The translations under genes were made by a program, and so were the position numbers. From contig NC_068556.1 of the NCBI RefSeq assembly GCF_022201045.2, forward strand, positions 21,681,501 through 21,745,500: a stretch of 64,000 nucleotides of DNA. Reading direction: 5' to 3'. This document shows, piece after piece, positions 48,495-62,200 of this stretch. The stretch comes from Citrus sinensis. Its lineage: Eukaryota; Streptophyta; Magnoliopsida; Sapindales; Rutaceae. Numbering within the stretch: the first letter of the stretch is position 1; each line of letters starts with the position of its first letter. Under the pieces are notes generated by a model. That model did no database searches and was not told the origin of the DNA. It saw only the letters and a program-made list of their open reading frames with translations.

Positions 48495-51400
48495 AATTAT
48501 ATGATTATGTAACTTAACAACTACCTAGATATAATCCTTTTTCAATTATTCGAATTTGGCACGTACTACAATAGTAAAAAAATACTAAATGTTGTTATTT
48601 ACCGTCAATTTCTTTCAACAGTCAGGATCTACTTACCCTTAGGAGGAAAATCTTGAATACTAAATGTATTCAGGGTCAAACCTTAACCTTAATTTTACGA
48701 TGTGTAAATATGTTCCCACATGGAATATTTATATATATTTTTCTTTGTGTGTGTATATAAGTTATTTAGATTTATCTTTAGTACTAACATTGGCATTTTG
48801 ATTATTAATCTTTTCTTATTAATGTTAGACCCTGCTCATTAATTAGCTTGCGGTTTCTCTAAACCGATCGATGCACACTTCGTTTTTTAGGTCTAGCTAG
48901 CCGCGTCCTCTAACATATATAACTTTTGAGTATAAAAGGTTTTATCGATCTAACATGCACATATGTAACTTTGCTTTGGGTTTAACGGTTTCTCTAACAT
49001 AACTGAAGTAGGGTATGATAGAGTTATCCGATTTCATAATTAAATACGTGGCATTAATTTGATAGACAAGAACAGGTGGAAAATATGCGCTCAAAACGTA
49101 GAAAAATTTGGGCCAAGAGATTCGATAGTACAATGTATTCAGGGTCAAAATATTCTGCCAGCCAAGCAGCAGCATGCATGGCCGTCTTCTGATTTTGAAA
49201 CTTTAGAAACTTAATAAACACGTCTTCTGAATTAGTCATACTAATGCCCGTAATAATTGAATCAAGCTACTTAATCTGACTTAATATGTATCGAAGAAAG
49301 ATTATTCCTTCTGTCTCTTCAACTTTGTGTGACATAGTACGGTTAAATTCCTCAACAGTGCCATCAACAATTATGCAAATTAAACACCGATTACTACAAC
49401 TTGCAAATTAAGTCCAAATTCAGAAACTCTGAACATCGTCATCACCAGTCTATTTGTATAGCCCCAGCTTGAAGATGCATAGATTAATAATAATCTTACT
49501 TTTATTAAATTCAAGCTTTTTAATTTGTTTTTCATGACTCAATGCATATAACGACCCAGTAGTTTCATAACAAGTTTGCATGGATTACGTACCGATCAAG
49601 GGCTCCCATTATTTTGTTTCCTTTAAGTTGATAAATTAATTAAATTAAAGAACGATTATTCATAATTAAAGAACTAATGAAATGGAAAGGTGGTGGCACT
49701 AACGTGGTCAAAAATGTAAGGTGGGAAGTGCATGTTTTTGTTTAAATGCTGGTGTAAGCCATGAACTGGATTCTGTTGTCTTTAATAATAAAGTCTTCAA
49801 TTAAATAAATGATTGTGTGATGAAAATATTAAAAGCTTAACTTTACGACTTCACTGAAGGCCAAGGGTGACATGACGTATTATAAGTTAAAAGATCCTCC
49901 ATTTACTTGAAAATAAATTCAAACAAAACGATGATGGATTCTGATATGTAAATTATTTAATTAGTTAAATTTCATCAACCTTTCTATTTCATGCACAGTG
50001 CTAAGCATAATAGGCTTAAACACAAAGTCAAAAGAAATCCCATATAGGCAGATAGCTTCTCTCCTTCTGATGCATTTTTCATGCTTTAACTTTCGTTTAT
50101 ATCTTAGTTAACATACCAGTAACAGAGAGAAGATTTGTTGTACTAGAAGGTAAGCAGTAAGCTGAAAAGCATGCTTGTTTATATCTCGAGCATTACTCAA
50201 TTTGGAAGATATTGAGATAAGAAGGTTATTTTTCAAAAAAGAATTAATTCATCAATTGTTGAGATATATATATATATATATATATATATCTCTCTATATA
50301 TATATAGATCAAACGTTATCCTCATTTCTTCAAAGTCTTAATCTTTATTTATTTATTTTATTTGGCTTGTTGGAGGTTCGTGATACATGGAATTATGGCC
50401 CCGATCATTCTCTATTAAGACTTTTCATGACCATTTGGTTGATGTTTTTTGACTTACAAAGTATCTTATCCAAGAAATAACTAAGCTAATTGATATTTAG
50501 TGGCTGTTATCTATTTTCACATCTTAGAATTAAGAGAAGAAAAAATTATGCCAAAAAGGTCAATTTTGCCTGCTTGACAATAACACTACTGGTTTGACAG
50601 GGAGAAAAAATCCTCAGGACTCCTGTATATATTTTTATGTATATTAGATTAATATGATTTTGATCTTGAATATAAGATTTTATTTCCACATATTTATAAG
50701 TTTGAGTTAAGTGATAAACACATAATAATTAATAAATTAACCACTTAGTAAAGTAAGCCAGCATATACTTCTTTCTTGGAAATGACATAAAAAACAAAGC
50801 AAAACATTTCAACAAATACAAAAGTTAAATAAAATTGAAGCTGAATATTGTTTGATAGAATATGGTACAATAATACTGATCACATTTCTTATTTAAAACT
50901 ATTTTTTTAAATGGTATATTTTGGCTTCCATGCATTGGTCCTTTGTCAGATTTATATCTTCTCCTTTTTGATGATCTATCATCAGATTTCTGCCATCCCT
51001 CATTAGCCCCACCTTTCCATCAAATGTTTAATGTTCCTGTATAAATCAACAAAAAGGTAGCATGGGAAATCAATTTTGTACAGTCCATGTACAAAATTTT
51101 TTCTGTTCACAGCTGAATCCGATGATGAAGCCCATTTGCTTTCTTTTTAATTTCTTTTTTTTTTTCTCTTTATACAGTGCAACTGTGCAAGCAATGCAAG
51201 AATTTGAACCAACTTTTCTATACAAGGCAACCTACAACCGCTAAGCTCTCAAATAGGAATGAGTCCTAACACAGCTTTTTTGTAGGCCAAGTAAACTTGG
51301 CATATACTTTAAACATTTTAGGGTAGGTCACTTGTTGTGCAACCTCACATGGCCTATGAATTGGAAGTGGGTAAAGCTTCAGTGCTTGTACTTCATTAAA

Positions 51401-53239
51401 ATATCTTTTTGAAACTTTGATTTAGTCTTTGATATTTTAATCAAGATTAGGGTTCATAGGGTAGCACCTAGCCGACAAATTAAAAAGAAAGGGTGGCTAA
51501 GATTACTGGGCTAATTAGTGGAGGATCACTTCTTTCTTTTTCAAATGTTTTTTTTTTTAGATTTATGTATGTAATGAAAGCTTTACGATCCGTACAACAA
51601 GAGTGTTAATTTCATGGCTAGCTGGAGATTTTAAGGTTATGAGTTAATGGAAAACCATGATAGAGAAGGGAACAGAATGATGTTAATGCAAACCAAACCG
51701 TTGAAACCAACCTGGAATTTTTCAACTTGAAGCATATGTTAGTAAAGTGGAAAAGGACAATCACATGCATGCCTTGACCGCATATAAACTAATTTTTGTT
51801 TAGGGATTGACGTACCGTGACTTTCGATCCCTGTTGCTAATGATCTGGAATGGAACTACTGGCTATCAAGAACTTAGTTGGGGATGGTTGTTAAATATTT
51901 AACTGTCAAATAAAAATGAGGTGTTATCAAACACTTTAACAAGTGTAAATTAGATTGAGTCGATATGGCATGATTCAACATGAATACACGATTTAACGTA
52001 ATGCGAGAGTCCAAATAGATCCATGTCGAACTCATATTTTAACAAGTGTTGTGCGAATCATTTAAAATTGGGTGTAACACAAGCACGACATAGAACATGA
52101 ATGAATTTAATTTTTTAGATTAGGTCGTCACGGCATAACCTAATTTTATATCTAACTTCAAATTTTATATGGTTACAAAATAACTAAATAAACACAACAG
52201 TCTTTAAACATATCCATTTATATTGATTTTATAAATGAGAGTACGCCCGATAATAAATCAGTAGGTGTATTACTTAAGTTCAATGTAATGGCCGGAAGTT
52301 CTTTTGTATTAATTAACGATTTTTTTTTTTTGTAGGAACTATCTTGTTATTTTTTAGTTTTGTAGATCTTGATTTAATGAGAATTTCTTTTTCAAAAAAA
52401 AAAATGTAAATGGCGGAAGGACTTTGCTGAGTATTTTTTAAATAATTTTTTAATTAGTAATCAAGTTTAAATTTTAAAAAATTAATTTGAACTATATCCA
52501 GACTTTAAGAAAAAATGAAAAAAAAAAAAAAGAGAGTACAAAGTAAAGGGTTTTTTGTGGGATTTCAAAATGGTTCAATAGTTATATGCATGCTCCATTG
52601 ATATATAATTATGTCTTAAGGAAAACAAAATAGTCATAAATTGGATCTAAAAAAACCGACAGCCACATACCCTACCATAAATTTTGAGAAGAATATTTTC
52701 ATACCAATCCCATCAATAATAAGAAAAAAATTTTGTGCTTTCTAATGGCAACATTTTTTTTTACCTATTTTTAACCAAACATTATTAAATATATGTATAC
52801 ACACACAGTTGTGACAAAACCAGTCTTAATAATAATAATAATAATACATGTTTAGTCTGACATGTTCGGCGCGCTTGATGATATATGTCCACATATGTAA
52901 CTTCAATTCCAACAAATTTCAAAGGTGCTGGGGCTTGATGTTATCATATTATTTATTCCTTTTGAATTCAATTAATGCATGTTTTGACTTCTGGACACAT
53001 GAATCATTCATGAAACAATAACATGCCTTTTTTTTTCATATTTTTTAATAAAGTAAGAAAAATGGAGGAAAAACAAGCAATCGCTATCAAAGTATCAAGA
53101 AAAATATAGGGAGGATCATCTGCTCCTTGGCCTTTTGTTGGCTTTCTATTGAAGTAAGAGAAAAATGAATAGCCAAAACATTGATATGCCCGTATAAGGA
53201 CATTCTAAGCAGACCCAATTTCTGCCTACATGATGAAAC

Positions 53240-54769
53240 TGTTGGGATTATATGACCTTTTAAAGTATATTAATTTATTTTTTGATTAATAAAATATTTG
53301 AGACATTTTCAATTATATAAATATATATTAAAAAAGTCTATTTAATCATATTATATGTATTTATGTGATCATCATATGGATTCACAGAAGATATAAATAC
53401 AAGTTATCTTATGATTAAATAAATTTAGTTCGCAGTTGATAAATAGAATTGGACGCTCTATATATGTTTAGACTATAGTAAATTCATTAAATGATTTATC
53501 TTAATTATATATGAATATACTGGTGTAATTTGACTACATTGAGCTGGATCACATATGAGATTTAATTAACCTTGAAATGACTGTCGGACTTATTAAATCT
53601 CATAGGCGTTGATTTTACTGTAATCTTAATCTTGAGTTAGTTATGATTTCATGATTGTAATTGTTATTCCATTTGAGTTACCAATGGGCACGACACACAC
53701 CTATAGTCAAGATTATCCGGTATCTTGGTGGGAGCAATTATGAGTATTGGAGTTATAGATTAACAATATAGAATTTATACAACACATCTCTTGATGGGTT
53801 TTCGACACTTGATCATATAATTCTCTGGCCAGAGTGTGTCAATATATTTAGTATGTTAAAAATGATCATTAGAGAAAACCAGTAAGTATCAAGGAATAAG
53901 ATGTAATTAAATCGATTGGACAGTTGAGATATCAATTTAATTAACGATGTTGTACAAATGATTATGCAGTAAAGAAATCGATGTGGCTTGGGACGAATTA
54001 TTATTTAAGCATATAATTATGGAGGTCAGTTCCAATATTTGAGTGGAGTAGATTTGAAATTAAATAATTGGGCTAGTTTAATTACATGTCTAATTATTAT
54101 AGCCACTATTGTATGTTCTCAAATGATCCGCGGGTTAGCTCATTTAATTGACTGCACCACTATTAGATTTATAAGTAAGATAACTAGCTATTTAGGTCAA
54201 AAGCCTAAATATATTATTTAGTGGGAGGCTTCATTAATATGGTTGAGTATAAGGGGCCTTGTGTTATTTTACAAAGTGGGCCCCTATAACACTAAAACAA
54301 GTAACGTGACTTTTGTTTTATTTTTTTTTAATTTAAATCAAAAGGGTTTTAATAGAATTAAAAAATAAATAAATATGGAGCCTAGGGTTTCTACTAAATA
54401 GAAATATAAAAAGGCTTATTTTCTCCCAAAATAAAGATGCAGCCACTTTATACAGATCAGAGAAAAAGATTTTTTTCTTTGTTATTGAGAGAAAAATTTT
54501 CTCGTACTAGTTGCTTTGGTGGTGATAAAGGTATCAACACGTTAAGTGCAGATCAAACCTGAGTCATAACCTGAAAGATCATTGGTGACGGATCGTGATC
54601 TAACAAGCGTGGTGGTGACGGATCGTGATCTGGGAGCCTATATCACTTCAGCAGAAAAAATCAAATTAAAATTTTAAGATACAATTTATACATTACGTAT
54701 TCTTATATATTATATGTGATTGGTACTAAAAAGTTTTATAAAAATTTAAAAACAAAATTTTCTCCAACA
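53240..54769 (+). mobile_element. Solo LTR of an LTR retrotransposon, ~1.53 kb
   Basis: Begins TGTTGGGATTATAT and ends TTTTCTCCAACA, so it has the TG...CA ends and a 6-bp terminal inverted repeat (TGTTGG/CCAACA). Flanks GAAAC (53235-53239) and GGAAC (54770-54774) fit a 5-bp target duplication with one change. A TATAAAAAGGC box at about 54405 followed by a GAGA-rich stretch suggests the plus-strand promoter and R region. Near the 3' end a segment with GGTGACGGATCGTGATCT is repeated. No gag or pol is attached and no second LTR is present, so it is best read as a solo LTR left by recombination. Copia or Gypsy membership cannot be told. Confidence 0.75.
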
Positions 54770-55176
54770 GGAACTCAGCACAAAATAACTCCAGATACAA
54801 ATAAATAAATAATAAAATAATAAAATAATAAAATAAAGGGTGTTCACCCTTTTTCCCTATTATTTAAATATTTTTGTTTCTTTATTCTCTTTTCGCAGTG
54901 TGTGGCAGAGTTAAGAATTATATAATTCAAGTGGTGTAAAAAGGCCACTTCCTGCCGTGCCACTTTTGGGACTACAAATTCACATCCTCACCCTTCACTT
55001 ATCCCTCATATTCAACGTCTCCTCTCTATCAATTTTCCCTCAAGTCACAGTTCCTTTCATTGAAAAAAAAAACACTCCGCAAGCTCAATTCCTCTGCTTT
55101 TTCCTCTGTTTCTCCTCTGTTCTTCTTCTCCCCCCTCCCCTGCCTCTGTTAAGTAACCATAACCATTTGTACAATT
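54770..55176. promoter_or_regulatory. Promoter and 5' leader of the FAF-like gene
   Basis: Contains a run of AATAAA/AATAA units at about 54800-54838, then a C/T-rich leader (about 55100-55150, TTCTTCTCCCCCCTCCCCTG) directly before the start codon. Such pyrimidine-rich leaders are common in plant genes. An out-of-frame upstream ATG at 54957 opens an 86-codon frame that overlaps the start of the FAF-like gene; if transcribed it could act as an upstream frame. Confidence 0.45.
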
Positions 55177-56154
55177 ATGGCAACAATTGTGTGCCAAGGC
55201 TTACAATCTCGTCTTGAGTCTCATCAACTTCAAGTGCTTGAGCCAAGAACAATAAGCCTCAAATTATCTTGTTTTGTTGATGAAAAGCGATTCCATTCTG
55301 ATGATGATGATGAAAAGCAAATCTCTTCAGCTACTGCTGCTGCCGATGATTCATCTTCTTTGCACTGCTGGAGCTTCCTCCAAGCCATCTCCAACAATGG
55401 CTCCAAATTGGAAGCAACGAATAAAGAAACAACCTCCACCTACGTTCATCCTATGGACAATCGCTCCAAATCCACACTCAGTGAGAAGAGCTTGGAATTG
55501 TGCACTGAGAATCTTGGAAGCGAAACGGGCACTGATATAATAATTGAAGACGACGGCAGCAGCAGCTGCGGCATATTCTCAGAAAATGGCGGGAAGAATA
55601 TTCCTCCAAGAAGGGAAGTGGAATTACAGAAATGTGCAGCCGCCAAGAAAGTGATTGCTCGAAATTTTCCTCCTCCATTGACTACGATACGTGGCGTGGC
55701 ATCGCTACAAGTGAGGCCCCACAGGGAAGACGGGCGGCTAATCATCAAAGCTACGAAGGCCCCATCACCTCGCTGCTCCCTCTTTCAAGCTGAAAGAAGC
55801 CACGGCCGCCTTCGACTTAGCCTTTACAAAGATACTATTTCCGATGAGCAGATTGAAAATGACGCGGTGGCCGCGAGTTGTGGAGACCGAGAAGACGAAG
55901 ACGAAGACGAAGACGAAGAAGAAGAGGAAGAAGATGGTGATGTTGCTGTTGTTGAGGGTGATTTTGATGTAGAAAATGACGGAGACATGGGAGAGGAAGA
56001 GGAGGAGGGGGTGAATGGAAATCATAAAGAATTTGGGGGTAAAATGGGAATTAAGAAGAAATTTCCGAGGCGAGGGACAGGGAGGTGCAAAGAAGGTGAG
56101 CCCGATAAGAAGGGATTGTTAAATTGGGAGGCTTTATGGGTGGCTACATCCTAA
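55177..56154 (+). CDS. FANTASTIC FOUR (FAF)-like protein
   Basis: Single-exon protein of 325 residues. The FAF domain sits at about 164-215 (NFPPPLTTIRG, then VRPHREDGRLIIKA and RLRLSLYKD). Flanking conserved parts are the N-terminus MATIVCQGLQSRLE, a CWSFLQAIS motif near 64-72, and the C-terminus LLNWEALWVATS. Residues about 237-277 form a long acidic tract of Glu and Asp. FAF proteins are plant-specific; Arabidopsis FAF2/FAF4 restrain WUSCHEL and limit shoot meristem size, and a FAF-like member has been linked to abscisic acid signalling. Conserved N- and C-terminal motifs make me favour the FAF-like branch over FAF1-4. Start chosen because MATIVCQGLQ is the usual N-terminus. Confidence 0.88.
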   Translation: MATIVCQGLQSRLESHQLQVLEPRTISLKLSCFVDEKRFHSDDDDEKQISSATAAADDSSSLHCWSFLQAISNNGSKLEATNKETTSTYVHPMDNRSKSTLSEKSLELCTENLGSETGTDIIIEDDGSSSCGIFSENGGKNIPPRREVELQKCAAAKKVIARNFPPPLTTIRGVASLQVRPHREDGRLIIKATKAPSPRCSLFQAERSHGRLRLSLYKDTISDEQIENDAVAASCGDREDEDEDEDEEEEEEDGDVAVVEGDFDVENDGDMGEEEEEGVNGNHKEFGGKMGIKKKFPRRGTGRCKEGEPDKKGLLNWEALWVATS

Positions 56155-58371
56155 AGTCCTAATTTGGATCTGTCTCTCTGCAATTAAATTTTTTAACCAT
56201 TTTTGTTTGTCCTTTTTCCCTTTTTGTCCTTTTTTTTTTTTTTCATCTAATTTTTATTTGTACCAAAGAGAAATATATGCCTATTTGTGGTGGTACCGTG
56301 GTAGCCTGGTAGGTAGTTATTATCGTTATTTGAAGATGCTCTCTCTCTCTCTCTCTCACTCTCAAACAAACTCTTTTGTAAATCTACAGAAATTATTTGT
56401 CCATATAAGCTCACGTGAAAAGAACAAGAATCCGGAAAATTCATATATCTTATAATGGAAGAAATTAAATTATATATGCCTCAACTCTAGAATGAATTAT
56501 GCCGAAGGATTAAATAAACCCTTTCAAAAATGTAACTTTTTTTTTTTCTAAGACATACACTAATAATAGTTCATCTAATTATTGATCGAGTGATAAACGT
56601 CGTTTTTTAAGATAAAAAGAGTAAGATTGAGAAAAAGAATTTATTTTCCGTATAAAAATTTATAACAACGTAAATCTCTAAATACATGTAAGGTAGAAAA
56701 TCGCTGTCATAAAAAATGAAGATTTTTTCAGACTACACAAGGAGAAAGGGCAAGGACTGCCTTATCCTGTCCGTACGCAAAGTAATACGTGGTGCGTTCA
56801 ACAATCATAAAACAGTAGATCTTCGGCACATGTATATATATATATATCTCCTGCCGTACAGTCTGACGCGATCAAATCTAATTGGCCCGTATCCATCCAT
56901 TAATGTTCGTCCTTGACAAATTCAAAATTAAGCAAAAGAGAGAGAGAATGAAAGCGGTATCTATTCTATGGTTGTGTGTGCTGCGTGCGTTTATTGTGGG
57001 TCTGCAAGAAGGAAAAAATAAAAGAGCAAGTTGGCGTACGGAGTAAAATCGCAAGCACAACAAGTGGGTGCGGGGGGTAACTATCGGGTGGGGAGGGGGG
57101 ACTGGGGAGGCCCGTGCACCGACCTGCTCAGCTTTGCAGCAGCTGGTATTTTTTTTATTAATTATTATTCTCTGCGCAAATCAAAACGTGCAATGTGGCA
57201 TATTTTATATTTTGTGATTTTAAGAATATGGTCTTGTTTTTAACACGTCATCCCACCTCCCCGTCTCTGTTGGCCTTGTACAGTTGATAGGAGGTGGCAG
57301 GTGCTGTGTTTGTACATCCGTGTGTTTTGGGGTTTTTTTGAAGATATTTGTTGGTTTTTTTACCTTCTGTGGAAATAGCGTACAATCAAAGAGGACGGCT
57401 CGATCATCAGTGGACGGTATGTTTCTGGATAAGGCTAATTTCTTTCTTTTATTTATTTATTTATTTTATTTTATTTTTCACTTGCCTCCTTTCCACTTAA
57501 CAAAACTTGTATGTGACCGATGAGTGGATAGTCATTTGGTGGTGGGCATTCTGTCCAAAACACTACTAAATTCAACTTACCCGAATTGTTTCGGTTTAGA
57601 AATCCGGTTGTGATTTTGGTATGTATTGAGAAGCTCGACGACCCGACCCGAATCATCCGATTCGTGAGTGAACATCCGAAACCCCAAAAAAAAAAAAAAA
57701 TCTTAATCTAGCACACTGTTGAGATACAAATTTTTATGCCCAATTTGTACAAGAATTTTTTTTTCATTTTAAATATTACATAAATGCCATTTAAAACTTA
57801 CGAAAATGTCGGTTGAATTCCTATTTTTAATTCTATTGTACATAAACCAAGATAGCTTAAACATGTTTCAAACATTTATATCAATAAAAGCAACACGACC
57901 CAAGGGGGGCCTGAATAATGCGATACATGCACTTTAAAGGTTTATATATATATACAGCTAATAATAAAATATTAACATGGTTTGGATAATAATTAATTAT
58001 TAGATTTTTTACTGATCTCTAACAAGATTAGAAATATTTTCGTCGGGATAATTATACATGTCTGAAAAAGAGAAACGGTTAATATTTTCTTACCACAAAA
58101 TCACGCAAGTCATTTGAAAACTAGACATTTTCAGTAATATATATTTTCCAATTAAGAATTCATTATATATTTATATATATATTTGAACATGTAAAGAAAC
58201 CCATGAATGTATGCATGATTATGGCTTTGATTGCCTTTGATGGAAGATTGATTGTTAATCGATTGCCTTGATACAACGCTACTCTATCATTATATTGTGT
58301 AGTCCACAAAATATCATCTTTTGTGCCACGTCGAATGTGAAGCACGTGGTGAAATTTTAATATTAATATTA

Positions 58372-58406
<35 letters not shown>

Positions 58407-58943
58407 CCGCGTGAACTGAAAGGGAAACAACCTCTCTATCCACAAAAAAAACTATTAAACTAATGAGAAGATGCAACGAAATTTGCATAAACCCCACCTC
58501 TAATATCTCAAAATTACTTTAATCACCCACCAGAGTTTAAGACACAGCTGATGACATGAGAGAGAGAGAGAGAGATGGTAATGAAAGCAATAGCATAAAG
58601 CTCAGCTCCATTAACGATCTTTATGATACCTACATTACAGCATTAAGTCATTTAAATCCATTTTATGCTTCTGTGCAATCCAGGATGTGACAAAATTTGA
58701 TCTGATCCATTGGCAGGACGGAGGGCCAATAACGTCCCGCCACGTGTAAAACTTATTAGGTAATATGTCTACGATGTAATGTAATGTGGACCTTTGAGAA
58801 AGGATGCAATTCCATTGGCTTTGAGTTTGTGGGTTCTTTAAGAAGAGGCTAGCTGCATTATTGGCAGCCAAGGATTCGAAGCTGCCTTTTCTTTTTTTTT
58901 TAGGGTGTAGCCAAGGATTCGAAGCTGCCTTTCTTTTTTTTTA
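56155..58943. other. Intergenic region downstream of FAF-like gene
   Basis: Contains a (CT)n run at about 56340-56358, TA-rich microsatellites at about 56832 and 58376-58402, a (GA)n run at about 58560-58575, and G/A-rich DNA near 57060-57110. The sequence GACCCGACCCGAATCATCCG near 57640 has the texture of decayed hAT DNA. No reading frame looks real. Confidence 0.45.
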
Positions 58944-58950
58944 AGGGTGT
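58862..58950. repeat. ~44-bp tandem duplication next to a MITE
   Basis: AGCCAAGGATTCGAAGCTGC followed by a C/T run and AGGGTGT occurs twice, at about 58864-58907 and 58908-58950. The second copy ends inside the left terminus of the adjacent MITE, so the duplicated unit includes a copy of the AGGGTGT end. Confidence 0.8.
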
Positions 58951-59218
58951 TTTTGAGATTGAAGTATTATAATTTAAAAGTTATAGTTGTTATAAAATAA
59001 AAATTATAATTATAAAATAAAAATTAATAATATATAGTAAATGTAAATTTTAAATAATAATTTTAATAAGATTATTAAATATATAATAGATTTTTTATTA
59101 TACAAATAAAAAATTATATCAATATAACTTTTAAATTATAATAGTTAATATTTATTAAATATTTTAATATTATAATTTTTAAAATACAACTGTACAACCT
59201 CAATTTCAAACGCAACCT
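58944..59218. mobile_element. Tourist-like MITE (~275 bp)
   Basis: Left end AGGGTGTTTTTGAGATTGAA pairs imperfectly with the complement of the right end TTTCAAACGCAACCT. The interior is almost pure A/T and rich in ATAATT strings. Ends like GGGTGCGTTTG and TTA/TAA at the borders are typical of PIF/Harbinger Tourist MITEs. The left trinucleotide reads TTA or TAA and the right TTA or TAA depending on phasing, so the target duplication is ambiguous. Confidence 0.65.
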
Positions 59219-62200
59219 TAATTTTTTGGTGTGTTTAGTAGAAGCAGAAGTTCCACTGTCTCTCTTGCCGTCACTTTATTTATTTTTATTTGTTTTTAGT
59301 GCTGTGTGGGTGCGGGTTTAAAGGCCAATCGTATTGCAACATCTAGCGGGACAATTTTCCAAAACTTTTGAAATTTGGTTTTATTTTGTTTGGCTAATAG
59401 CGAACGCTTATTAATTCAATGTTTTGATTAGTTGATTAGACTGGTTTTTTTAATCGAAAGGGCTTTCTATAAACTGGCAGCTTGTGAAGATGGTGCAGTT
59501 TTTAATCGGCAAAACAACAGATTCCAGTTCGGTGTCTTCATTCTCCATATTATTTCTGAAAAGATGCTCTTATTTTATTATATTTGATGTGATATTACAG
59601 ATATAAATTAGTCATACCTTAATAATTAATAATTTCATACCCATCATGCTCATAATAAAATAGGTTTATTATAACAAGTCTTTTTTTTTTTTTTTTTCAA
59701 AATCATTCAGAATACATGTGGAGAAGGTGAGTTCAGCCTTAGCTACATCGATTTATTGAGGAATAAGAGACTGTGAAGATTGTCTTTTTTCTTTTTTTTT
59801 CTTCTTTCCGCCTTTTTTTCTTGGTCCTGTGTGTATTTGGACGGGGCGGGGGGGGCCCTGTTTAGACTTTGGCCCATGGCGTCAACAACAAAAGGATCCA
59901 CAATAGTCGTAAAAAGCTAGCCATCATTGTTCTGAGTGACCCCACACCACCATAAATAGATAAATCCACCAAACATTGGGACACAAACCAGCAAATCAGC
60001 CTACAATGCGTCGATTTAACGTCGATTTTGACGATCTCGGTTTAGGATAGGTTCGAAATTTCGTGGGAACCATTTCAGACCCCTTTTTATTTAGCAAGTA
60101 TTTGATTAAAGACATTTTTTCGTGCGTTTTGTCATGAGTTTTGATCTCTAAGTCTAAATTTATTATATAATTACGGCATAGTATAAGCCGACGTAGTTCT
60201 ATATAAATAACAATACAATTTATTATATAATTACGACATAGTATAAGATTGAGACTTACATGTACGACATAGTATAAAAAAAGACTTATAGATATATTTT
60301 TCTACAGATTAAACGAGTTAAGATAATACATTGAAAAATTATTAATTCGAAGACTTTTTTTTAATAAATAAGAGATCGATGTACATCACAAAAGTGTGAA
60401 AATGGCACCACCATTTGAATAATGTTCAAAGTTTAGGAAAAGACGCTCATGGGCAAATACACACACACACAAACATATGAAATACGGATGTGGTACAAAA
60501 GAAATACAGCCTACATATACAATCAGCCTATGCTCTATATCAATAATTTGTGGCTGCAAAATCGTAAGTCACATCTGTGCTGAGGTGGGTGCAATGAGTT
60601 GATGCAATCCACAGAAAAGCCATTGAAGCTCCTTCGACTCCCTCAGCTTTGATTCTTTATTCTTTCATTAGTTAACGACTATCTACATCACCGCGCACTG
60701 GATTCGTATTGTCTCTTTCCTTGAATGCAAATATCCCATAAATTGCTTCATGATATGGGAAATGTCATGACAGTTTGACCAATAGAGCAATAGAGAAACT
60801 AGGTCGGGTTATATGCAAATATAGTGCTTACACAAAAGCTTGGGAGGTCCATGAAATTGGTTTTCAGGACCACCACAATCCACAATCTCTGTGCTTATCC
60901 TTTTGACTTGGATCTGATTTGATAATTTTTTGGTGCGGCTCTGAAAATTTTGAAAACTGTTGTGACAAATTAAGATCATTGTTAATAATAAGACACACAT
61001 GATTGTATCGGTCGGAGTTTGAAAATGAGATTTTTTACTTGACTCATAAAATTAAGTTTATAGGTAAAATCTAAGGAGTGAGGACCCAGTAATAACATTA
61101 AGAAACACATATCAAGAACAAAAATAATAATAAAAAAAAATTATTGTGAGAGAGAGATCAGAGAACGTACAATTTCTCTTTTTAGGGATTTGAAAGTATG
61201 TTTCTAATTTACTAAAAGCCATTTTCTTTTTATGATCGAAGAAAACCCACTTCCTAATAAAGTATGCCTTAGAACCTAAGTAAGAAGAGTAGAGATGAGA
61301 TGAGGATGAATTTGATTTTTTAAAAAATTGGCCCTCAAGAAAAGAGCAGAGCATAGATTATTTGCTTTTGTTATTTTCATGTCAAATCATAAGTTTTCGG
61401 TTCATCTTTTCCATGTTAGATTTCTCTTTGATATTTTTGATCATATACCTTTTCTGATCATCGTGCTTATAAATTATAATCTCCCAGAATCCAGGTCTTC
61501 CACGTCAGGTTCTCTTTTCATTTCACCACACCAAAAGAGAAGAAAAAAGCACGTCCATGTAGTCCCACGCACACACTTTTCATGCACTTTGGTCTCTTCT
61601 TATCTCATCAAAATCCAGCACCCTTTAACCAAAATCGTGCTTTAATTTCCGTCTCCGTGCAAAAATTCAAGAAATGATAAGTATATGAATTTGAAAAAAG
61701 TTCTAGACAAATTGTAATTGTTTGACCTCACCTACCCATTTGTTGAGGGAACAAGAATCATTTCTTAAGAGAATTTTGGGTATCTTTTAGATGTGAAATT
61801 AGAAACATTGGCCATTAGGGCAGGTTCCATCATTCGGAAACACGAGGACAAATTAAGGGCGGCTCGTAATTAAACAACATTGTGGGCGTCTCAATAGTTT
61901 CTTGTTCCTACTACCACTTGCAATAATCATGAGTCTTTCCTATACTCGAGCTTCTTTTGACACGAATTTATGACATCAATGATTCGATTTGTATGCGCAT
62001 TTTGAAAACTCGTTTTTTCTGTTTTTTGAATAATAAAAAAGGAGATATAAACGTTGCAATTCCCGTTTAAAACTTAGCAACTCACAATATTTTACCACAG
62101 CCAGAAAAATATATGTGGCGGTGACAGGAACCTCGTGGTTTGGTCATTAAGAGCAATGTCCCCATTGATACAGTAACTACGAAACCGTGCAACCAGTCAA

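Larger units (their letters stand above)
45988..53239. other. Long gene-free AT-rich stretch
   Basis: No supported gene. Visible items are a TA microsatellite at 47151-47190, a hairpin at 48415-48494, a second TA microsatellite at about 50262-50305, short A/T homopolymers and a possible decayed element around 51940-52160 with CACGA/CATGA-type strings. A 146-codon open frame at 46636-47076 is hydrophobic and T-rich and looks fortuitous. Confidence 0.45.

Noticed and set aside
57640..57700. hAT element near 57.6 kb
   Set aside because: GACCCGACCCGAA texture only; no inverted ends or target duplication could be located.
61328..61645. 105-codon open frame on plus
   Set aside because: No conserved motif, irregular composition, and no neighbouring exons or leader signals.
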